Assembly (NCBI RefSeq): GCF_026651855.1
Contig: NZ_CP093280.1
Span: 1,838,001 to 1,902,000, forward strand
Direction: 5' to 3'
DNA length: 64,000 bases
Source of the DNA: Pseudomonas silvicola
GTDB taxonomy: Bacteria; Pseudomonadota; Gammaproteobacteria; Pseudomonadales; Pseudomonadaceae
A program made the position numbers and the translations under genes. Shown here in pieces: positions 57,969 through 64,000 of the stretch. The stretch's first letter is position 1; every line of letters starts with the position of its first letter. Under the pieces are notes generated by a model. The model had not been told where the DNA came from, ran no database searches, and saw only the letters and a program-made list of their open reading frames with translations.

Positions 57969-58384
57969 ATGCCCGTTATCTCAGCAGGCAGGGTAATGTT
58001 TCCTGTTGAAACTTTTATTGAAGTTCTGCGTTTCCTGGAAGTCGCTTCCTTGGGGAAAGTGCAGTTGCGGCGGATAGCGAATTTATATATGTGGGTAGTT
58101 GCGTTGAATTAAGTTGGTGCTTTCAGAACAGTGCCTGGATCCTGTGTAAATGCGGGCTGGGCCTGAATTTAGTTGTCTGAGCGGCTGGGTTGCGCCGCCC
58201 CTGGCAGGTGAGGTTTTCCCTGGCTTTGGAAAGTGTTTCGGCGGATTGACACGTTTTGCGACCATGCGTACTGTCCCGCCCTGTCGCTAGCCGGCGCGAT
58301 GGCGGGGGCTCTGGTTTCAGAGCTGCCAGTGAGGTGGATAGCGCTGTCCTCCTCGTGATTGTATATACCGAGTGCAGGAATGTT
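57969..58384. other. Intergenic region upstream of the LuxR-type gene
   Basis: No credible gene is seen in this 416-bp stretch. Its first half is AT-rich compared with its surroundings. It contains the small dyad GCTCTGGTTTCAGAGC at 58308-58323, about 60 bases before the luxR-type start, which could be an operator, but it is shorter than a usual lux box. Confidence 0.5.
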
Positions 58385-59146
58385 ATGGAAAGCCGGATGT
58401 TGAATCGGACGGTCGCTCGCGGCCGCCTGTTGGAAAGTTCATTGTTGGCCGATTTTGCGTTATTGGCAGGGCGTGCGCACCAGCGCGGATGGGAGTTGCG
58501 CTTGCGCGCTATTATGAAGCGCATGAGCTACCGTTATTATTCGTTGTCGTTTGGTCCGATAAAGGGTGGTGCGCCCGCGCGACCAGTGAATAACTTTCCG
58601 CGAAGTTGGCAGGAATATTATGATGCGCAGCATTATCAAGAGGTGGATCCTATTGTTCGGCATTGTCGGCAGCATTTGAAGCCATTGTTCTGGGAGCGGG
58701 CGCAACGAAGGGCGCGTGGGCGCTCTCGAGAGTTCTGGGAGGCGTTCGGGGTTCATGGCATGCGCGGTGGTGTCAGTATTCCGCTGCGTGACAGGGCGTG
58801 GGTAGGATCGTTGAGCGTGGCGCATTCGGTCGAGGACGGCGAATTGCCGCTCGGTCGGGCTGACGATGACCTGGGGGTGTTGTTCATGCTGGTGCCCTAC
58901 CTGATCGAGGGCTTGCAGCGCAGGGTGGCGATCGAGCGTTCGCCTGAGTCATGCCTGACCCACAAGGAGGCTGAGTGCCTGGGGTGGGCGAGCGTGGGCA
59001 AGACCAGTTGGGAGATCGGCCGTATCATCGGCTGTGCCGAGCGCACGGTGGATTTTCATATTGCCAACGCGGGCCACAAGCTGGGGTCCACGAACCGGGG
59101 GCATGCCATTGGTATCGCGGTGTCCCAGGGGTTGATCTCTTTCTAG
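58385..59146 (+). CDS. LuxR-type quorum-sensing transcriptional regulator (solo)
   Basis: The 253-residue protein has an N-terminal autoinducer-binding domain (about 20-170) and a C-terminal LuxR helix-turn-helix (about 185-250). The signal-domain hallmarks W..YY....Y...DP (WQEYYDAQHYQEVDPIVRHC), FWE and GMRGGVSIPL are present. The DNA-binding domain reads LTHKEAECLGWASVGKTSWE and CAERTVDFHIANAGHKLGST, with Trp where Ala/Glu is common. The ATG at 58385 follows AGGAATGTT. No luxI-type synthase is nearby, so it is a solo receptor. The AT-rich start of the gene hints at transfer. PpoR-like function is possible but unproven. Confidence 0.85.
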   Translation: MESRMLNRTVARGRLLESSLLADFALLAGRAHQRGWELRLRAIMKRMSYRYYSLSFGPIKGGAPARPVNNFPRSWQEYYDAQHYQEVDPIVRHCRQHLKPLFWERAQRRARGRSREFWEAFGVHGMRGGVSIPLRDRAWVGSLSVAHSVEDGELPLGRADDDLGVLFMLVPYLIEGLQRRVAIERSPESCLTHKEAECLGWASVGKTSWEIGRIIGCAERTVDFHIANAGHKLGSTNRGHAIGIAVSQGLISF

Positions 59147-59178
59147 GCGCTATCAGCCTTTCCAAAAAGCGCAGGCAA

Positions 59179-59208
59179 CAAAAAACCGACCCTGGGGTCG
59201 GTTTTTTG
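59179..59208. terminator. Bidirectional terminator between luxR-type gene and rpsT
   Basis: AAAAAACCGACCC and GGGTCGGTTTTTT form a symmetric stem serving both convergent genes. Confidence 0.9.
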
Positions 59209-59226
59209 GTACATCAAGCAATCAGC

Positions 59227-59502
59227 TTAGGCAGCAGCCTGAACCAGTGCTTTGATGTGGCCATTCAGACGGCCTTTATGGCGAGCAGCCTTGTTCTTGT
59301 GGATGATGCCTTTATCGGCCATACGGTCGATAACTGGCACGGCCAGAACGTAAGCAGCTTGTGCTTTTTCGGCGTCTTTTGCGTCAATGGCTTTGACTAC
59401 ATTCTTGATGTAGGTGCGGACCATGGAACGCAGGCTGGCGTTGTGGCTGCGACGCTTCTCAGCCTGTTTTGCACGTTTTTTGGCGGAAGGTGAGTTGGCC
59501 AC
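59227..59502 (-). CDS. rpsT: 30S ribosomal protein S20
   Basis: The 91-residue protein binds 16S rRNA early in 30S assembly. [20 protein letters not shown] is the usual basic N-terminus, followed by [18 protein letters not shown] and the C-terminal [22 protein letters not shown](CTCGACG) precedes the ATG. It is divergent from murJ. Confidence 0.96.
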   Translation of the reverse strand: MANSPSAKKRAKQAEKRRSHNASLRSMVRTYIKNVVKAIDAKDAEKAQAAYVLAVPVIDRMADKGIIHKNKAARHKGRLNGHIKALVQAAA

Positions 59503-59754
59503 CGTCGAGCTCCTCGAAAGACTTTTTTAAATAGCAAACAAAATAGGCCGCGAATCATGCCGATGACTGGATCTGTTGTCAAGGGTGCTTGAGACGTTCC
59601 GCTGAGTGGTCATTGCCGAAGTGAGTGATTCCCTTCTGGCGCCTGACCTGTAAACTCGCGAGTTTTGGCTCTGCCTGCTGATGCGGCGCGGAGTATCGCA
59701 CAGTTGCGCGCAATCTCGCGCTGCTCTTTGTCCAGAAGGCAGAAAAATCTTTCG

Positions 59755-61293
59755 ATGAATCTTCTCAAGTCACTGTTCGCGGTCAGCTCCATCACCATGA
59801 TCTCGCGGGTGCTGGGCTTCGTGCGCGACACCCTGATCGCCCGTATCTTCGGTGCCGGCATGGCCACCGACGCCTTTTTCATTGCCTTCAAGCTGCCCAA
59901 CCTGCTGCGGCGCATCTTCGCCGAAGGCGCGTTTTCCCAGGCATTCGTGCCCATCCTGGCCGAATACAAAAGCCAGCAGGGCGAGGAGGCGACGCGCACA
60001 TTCATCGCTTATGTGGCGGGCATGCTGACGTTGGTCCTGGCGCTGGTGACGGTGGCGGGCATGATCGCCGCGCCATTCGTCATTTGGGTGACCGCGCCGG
60101 GTTTCGCCGACACGCCGGAAAAATTTCAGCTCACCGCTGACCTGCTGCGGGTCACGTTCCCCTATATATTGCTGATCTCGCTGTCGTCCTTCGTCGGCGC
60201 CATCCTCAATACCTGGAACCGTTTTTCGGTACCGGCCTTCACGCCGACGCTGCTGAACGTCGCCCAGATTCTCTTCGCGCTGTTCCTGACCCCCTATTTC
60301 CACCCGCCCATCATGGTGCTGGCCTGGGGTGTGCTGGCCGGCGGCCTGGCGCAACTGCTGTACCAGCTGCCACACCTGAAAAAGATCGGCATGCTGGTGC
60401 TGCCGCGCCTGAACTGGCGCGACACCGGCGCCCTGCGCGTGATGAAACAGATGGGGCCGGCCATTCTCGGGGTGTCGGTGAGCCAGATCTCGCTGATCAT
60501 CAATACCATCTTCGCCTCGTTCCTGGCCGCAGGCTCGGTATCGTGGATGTACTACGCCGACCGCCTGATGGAGCTGCCTTCCGGGGTGTTGGGCGTGGCC
60601 CTGGGCACCATTTTGCTGCCGACCCTGGCCAAGACCTATGCCAACAAGGACCGCCACGAGTATTCGCGCATCCTGGACTGGGGCCTGCGCCTGTGTTTCA
60701 TCCTGGTGTTGCCCTGTGCCGTGGCCCTGGCCCTGCTGTCCGAGCCGCTGACGGTGGCGCTGTTCCAGTACGGCAAGTTCGATGCTTTCGACGCCTCGAT
60801 GACCCAGCGCGCCCTGATTGCCTACGCGGTGGGCCTGCTGGGCATCATTCTGATCAAGGTGCTTGCCCCGGGCTTTTATGCCCAGCAGAACATTCGCACC
60901 CCGGTGAAGATCGCCATGTTCACCCTGGCCGCCACGCAACTGATGAACCTGGCCTTCATCGGCTCCCTGGCCCACGCCGGGCTGGCGCTGGCCATCAGCG
61001 GTGGCGCCTGCCTGAACGCCGGCCTGCTGTACTGGCAACTGCGCAAGCAGGACATGTTCCAGCCGCAGCCCGGCTGGCTGGTTTTTTTCACCAAGCTGTT
61101 GCTGGCGGTGGTGGCCATGGCGGCCGTGCTGCTGGGCATGATGCAGTTCATGCCGGCCTGGTCCGATGGCCAGATGCTTGCCCGCTTTGTACGCCTGGGC
61201 GCCTTGGTATTGACAGGCGTGGTAGTGTATTTCGGTGTGCTGTTCGCTTTCGGCTTCCGGCTGCGGGACTTCGCACGTCGCGGGCTGGCCTGA
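59755..61293 (+). CDS. murJ: Lipid II flippase MurJ
   Basis: The 512-residue membrane protein has about 14 helices. It moves lipid II across the inner membrane for peptidoglycan synthesis. [20 protein letters not shown] and [15 protein letters not shown] are the standard N-terminus, followed by [20 protein letters not shown] and the [20 protein letters not shown] block. Conserved arginines of the cavity (GFVRD and ADRLMELP) are present. The ATG at 59755 is preferred over longer in-frame options. ribF follows. Confidence 0.96.
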   Translation: MNLLKSLFAVSSITMISRVLGFVRDTLIARIFGAGMATDAFFIAFKLPNLLRRIFAEGAFSQAFVPILAEYKSQQGEEATRTFIAYVAGMLTLVLALVTVAGMIAAPFVIWVTAPGFADTPEKFQLTADLLRVTFPYILLISLSSFVGAILNTWNRFSVPAFTPTLLNVAQILFALFLTPYFHPPIMVLAWGVLAGGLAQLLYQLPHLKKIGMLVLPRLNWRDTGALRVMKQMGPAILGVSVSQISLIINTIFASFLAAGSVSWMYYADRLMELPSGVLGVALGTILLPTLAKTYANKDRHEYSRILDWGLRLCFILVLPCAVALALLSEPLTVALFQYGKFDAFDASMTQRALIAYAVGLLGIILIKVLAPGFYAQQNIRTPVKIAMFTLAATQLMNLAFIGSLAHAGLALAISGGACLNAGLLYWQLRKQDMFQPQPGWLVFFTKLLLAVVAMAAVLLGMMQFMPAWSDGQMLARFVRLGALVLTGVVVYFGVLFAFGFRLRDFARRGLA

Positions 61294-61401
61294 GCGTCAG
61301 TTGTCGGTTTTCCGGTTTAGTCACCCGCACGAGGCAGCGGCGCGTGTCGCCAGCGCCCGTGTGTGGTTATAATCGGCCACTTTATGAGCAAGAAGCGCGT
61401 T

Positions 61402-62355
61402 ATGCAGCTGGTTCGAGGCCTCCACAACCTGCGGCCCCAACATCGGGGCTGTGTCGCCACCATTGGCAACTTTGACGGTGTTCACCGTGGCCACCAGGCT
61501 ATCCTGGCGCGGCTGCGCGAACGTGCGCGGGAGTTGGGCGTGCCCAGCTGCGTGGTGATATTCGAACCGCAGCCGCGCGAGTATTTCGCCCCCGACACCG
61601 CCCCGGCTCGCCTGGCGCGCCTGCGCGACAAGCTCGCACTGCTGGCCGAGGAGGGCGTGGACCGGGTGTTGTGCCTGGCGTTCAACCAGCGCCTGTGCAA
61701 GCTCAGCGCCGCCGAGTTCGTCGATACCATCCTGGTCGACGGCCTGGGCGTGCAGCACCTGGAAGTGGGCGATGACTTCCGCTTTGGCTGCGACCGCCTG
61801 GGCGACTTCGACTTCCTGTTGCAGGCGGGCGTGGTCCAGGGCTTCACCGTGGAAGCGGCGCAAACCGTCGAGCTCAATGGCGTGCGGGTCAGCAGCACGC
61901 AAGTGCGCAAGGCCCTGGCTGCCGCCGATTTTTCCCTGGCCGAGCAGCTGCTCGGCCGCCCGTACCGCATTGCCGGGCGGGTGCTGCACGGCCAGAAGCT
62001 GGCCCGTCAACTGGGTTGGCCGACCGCCAACGTGCAGCTCAAGCGCCGTCGCGTGCCGTTCACCGGGGTGTACCAGGTGAGCGCCGAGATCGATGGCACA
62101 ACCTGGCCGGGAGTCGCCAACATAGGCGTGCGGCCAACGGTTGCGGGTGATGGCAGTGCCCACCTGGAAGTACATTTGCTGGACTTTGCCGGTGACCTCT
62201 ATGGCCGGCGTTTGACGGTGGTGTTCCACCACAAGCTGCGTGATGAGCAGCGTTTCGCCTCCCTTGAGGCGCTGAAGTCGGCGATCGATGCGGACGTCGC
62301 CGCCGCCCGAGCCCATGCCCTTGAGCATCGGCCAACTGCTAACCCAAGAGCCTGA
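61402..62355 (+). CDS. ribF: Bifunctional riboflavin kinase/FAD synthetase
   Basis: This 317-residue enzyme phosphorylates riboflavin to FMN and adenylylates FMN to FAD. The N-terminal nucleotidyltransferase domain has [16 protein letters not shown] near residue 20 and [10 protein letters not shown] near 165. The flavokinase domain contains [28 protein letters not shown] and [11 protein letters not shown]. The ATG at 61402 ([16 protein letters not shown]) is the usual Pseudomonas start; an ATG six codons upstream is possible. It is one base from ileS. Confidence 0.95.
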   Translation: MQLVRGLHNLRPQHRGCVATIGNFDGVHRGHQAILARLRERARELGVPSCVVIFEPQPREYFAPDTAPARLARLRDKLALLAEEGVDRVLCLAFNQRLCKLSAAEFVDTILVDGLGVQHLEVGDDFRFGCDRLGDFDFLLQAGVVQGFTVEAAQTVELNGVRVSSTQVRKALAAADFSLAEQLLGRPYRIAGRVLHGQKLARQLGWPTANVQLKRRRVPFTGVYQVSAEIDGTTWPGVANIGVRPTVAGDGSAHLEVHLLDFAGDLYGRRLTVVFHHKLRDEQRFASLEALKSAIDADVAAARAHALEHRPTANPRA

Positions 62356-62356
62356 A

Positions 62357-64000
62357 ATGACCGACTACAAAGCCACGCTAAACCTTCCGGACACCGCCTT
62401 CCCAATGAAGGCCGGCCTGCCCCAGCGCGAGCCGCAAACTCTGCAGCGCTGGGACAGCATTGGCCTGTACCAGAAGCTGCGTGAAATTGGCAAGGACCGT
62501 CCCAAGTTCGTGCTGCACGACGGCCCTCCGTACGCCAACGGCAGTATTCACATCGGTCATGCGGTCAACAAGATCCTCAAGGACATGATCATCCGTTCCA
62601 AGACCCTGGCCGGCTTCGATGCGCCGTATGTGCCGGGCTGGGACTGCCATGGCCTGCCGATCGAGCACAAGGTGGAAGTCTCCCACGGCAAGAACCTGGG
62701 CGCCGACAAGACCCGCGAACTGTGCCGCGCCTACGCCAGCGAGCAGATCGAGGGCCAGAAGGCCGAATTCATCCGCCTGGGCGTGCTGGGTGACTGGGCC
62801 AACCCCTACAAGACCATGAACTTCACCAACGAGGCCGGCGAAATCCGTGCCCTGGCGGAAATGGTCAAGAACGGTTTCGTGTTCAAGGGCCTCAAGCCCG
62901 TGAACTGGTGCTTTGACTGCGGTTCGGCCCTGGCCGAAGCGGAAGTGGAATACCAGGACAAGAAATCCGACACCATCGACGTGGCCTTCAATGTCGCCGA
63001 CCAGCAAAGCCTGGCCGACGCCTTTGGCTTGCCGGGCCTGGACAAGACCGCGGCCATCGTGATCTGGACCACCACCGCGTGGACCATCCCGGCCAACCAG
63101 GCGCTGAACGTGCACCCGGACTTCACCTATGCCCTGGTGGACGTCGGTGACCGCCTGCTGATCCTGGCCGAAGAGCTGGTCGAAGCCTGCCTGAGCCGTT
63201 ACGGCCTGACGGGCAACACCATCGCCACCGCCAAGGGCTCGGCCCTGGAAAACATTCACTTCCAGCACCCGTTCTACCACCGTACCTCGCCGGTCTACCT
63301 GGCCGAGTACGTGGAGCTGGGCGCTGGTACCGGCGTGGTTCACTCGGCACCTGCCTACGGTGAAGACGACTTCGTGACCTGCAAGAAATACGGCATGGTC
63401 AACGACGACATCCTCAACCCGGTGCAGAGCAACGGCGTGTACGTGGATTCGCTGGAGTTCTTCGGTGGCCAGTTCATCTGGAAGGCCAACCCGAACATCA
63501 TCGCCAAGCTGGCCGAGGTCGGCGCGCTGATGAACACCGAAACCATCAGCCACAGCTACATGCACTGCTGGCGCCACAAGACCCCGCTGATCTACCGCGC
63601 CACCGCGCAGTGGTTCGTGGGCATGGACAAGCAACCGACCGAAGGCGCCACCCTGCGCAACCGCGCGGTCAAAGCCATCGAAGAAACCAGGTTCGTGCCG
63701 GCCTGGGGCCAGGCGCGCCTGCATTCGATGATCGCCAACCGTCCGGACTGGTGCATCTCGCGTCAGCGCAACTGGGGCGTGCCGATCCCGTTCTTCCTGC
63801 ACAAGGAAAGCGGTGAGCTGCACCCACGCACCGTCGAACTGATGGAAGAAGTGGCCAAGCGCGTTGAAGTCGAAGGCATCGAAGCCTGGTTCAAGCTCGA
63901 CGCCACCGAGCTGCTGGGCGCCGAAGCGGCCCAGTACGACAAGATCAGCGACACCCTGGACGTGTGGTTCGACTCCGGCACCACCCACTGGCACGTGCTG
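62357..64000 (+). CDS. ileS: Isoleucyl-tRNA synthetase, 5' part (runs off the window)
   Basis: The frame is open from ATG 62357 to the window edge, giving 548 of about 940 residues. It charges tRNA-Ile with isoleucine. The class I signature HIGH is at residues 65-68 ([11 protein letters not shown]), followed by [14 protein letters not shown]. The CP1 editing region contains [16 protein letters not shown] and [11 protein letters not shown]. The KMSKS loop lies beyond the window. It follows ribF by one base, the typical ribF-ileS arrangement. Confidence 0.96.
   Translation, partial: MTDYKATLNLPDTAFPMKAGLPQREPQTLQRWDSIGLYQKLREIGKDRPKFVLHDGPPYANGSIHIGHAVNKILKDMIIRSKTLAGFDAPYVPGWDCHGLPIEHKVEVSHGKNLGADKTRELCRAYASEQIEGQKAEFIRLGVLGDWANPYKTMNFTNEAGEIRALAEMVKNGFVFKGLKPVNWCFDCGSALAEAEVEYQDKKSDTIDVAFNVADQQSLADAFGLPGLDKTAAIVIWTTTAWTIPANQALNVHPDFTYALVDVGDRLLILAEELVEACLSRYGLTGNTIATAKGSALENIHFQHPFYHRTSPVYLAEYVELGAGTGVVHSAPAYGEDDFVTCKKYGMVNDDILNPVQSNGVYVDSLEFFGGQFIWKANPNIIAKLAEVGALMNTETISHSYMHCWRHKTPLIYRATAQWFVGMDKQPTEGATLRNRAVKAIEETRFVPAWGQARLHSMIANRPDWCISRQRNWGVPIPFFLHKESGELHPRTVELMEEVAKRVEVEGIEAWFKLDATELLGAEAAQYDKISDTLDVWFDSGTTHWHVL

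Overview
The window looks like the chromosome of a Pseudomonas, most likely of the P. putida group. The evidence is high-GC housekeeping genes in typical Pseudomonas order (ispB divergent from rplU-rpmA-obgE, then proB, creA, rpsT, murJ, ribF, ileS), a morA next to glyA, and a recurring Pseudomonas-style REP palindrome built around CGAAGCTCGGG.

Region 1 (1-17860) is a contact-dependent inhibition (CDI) island. It opens inside a large cdiA gene whose C-terminal toxin looks like a papain/C39-type cysteine peptidase, with its immunity gene overlapping the stop codon. Behind it lies about 11.3 kb of orphan toxin-immunity modules: short copies of the cdiA pre-toxin linker, then a different toxin C-terminus, then an immunity gene. 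I count twelve immunity-type genes of about ten families. Most orphan toxins are truncated, frameshifted or stopped, while the immunity genes stay open. The module borders repeatedly carry GGTGCAAAA (Gly-Ala-Lys), the end of the pre-toxin linker. One linker carries an intact IS3-family element, and an inverted remnant of a related element closes the island.

Region 2 (17870-31330) holds a PilZ protein, an isoprenylcysteine-methyltransferase-like protein, a cstA-yjiX-yjiA carbon-starvation transporter operon with a perfect Crc/Hfq-type A-rich motif at the start, and then a phosphorus-flavoured group. That group is a Tat-type PhoD phosphatase divergent from an exbD-tonB-receptor-exbB set, followed by a secreted phospholipase D-like protein and a lipoprotein 5'-nucleotidase. 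A dedicated TonB system beside three phosphoesterases suggests scavenging of organophosphate.

Region 3 (31349-49470) contains glyA, the c-di-GMP protein MorA, ettA, a Gre-like factor, several envelope proteins, a Lon-like protease, fklB and small conserved genes. Region 4 (49550-64000) is the ispB/rplU-rpmA-obgE block, proB, creA, a LuxR-type regulator without a LuxI, rpsT, murJ, ribF and the 5' part of ileS.

The most striking structural feature is three separate direct tandem duplications within 20 kb. An 846-bp in-frame duplication inside ettA gives a three-ABC-domain protein. A 918-bp unit covers the 3' half of fklB plus a small gene with a Fur-like box. A 3303-bp unit covers ispB-rplU-rpmA-obgE. 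Each junction sits on a short perfect homology (16, 14 and 20 bp), and the last lies in REP elements. The two obgE copies differ at five synonymous sites clustered in about 0.5 kb, which a simple assembly echo does not explain. Long-read confirmation would settle whether all three are real.
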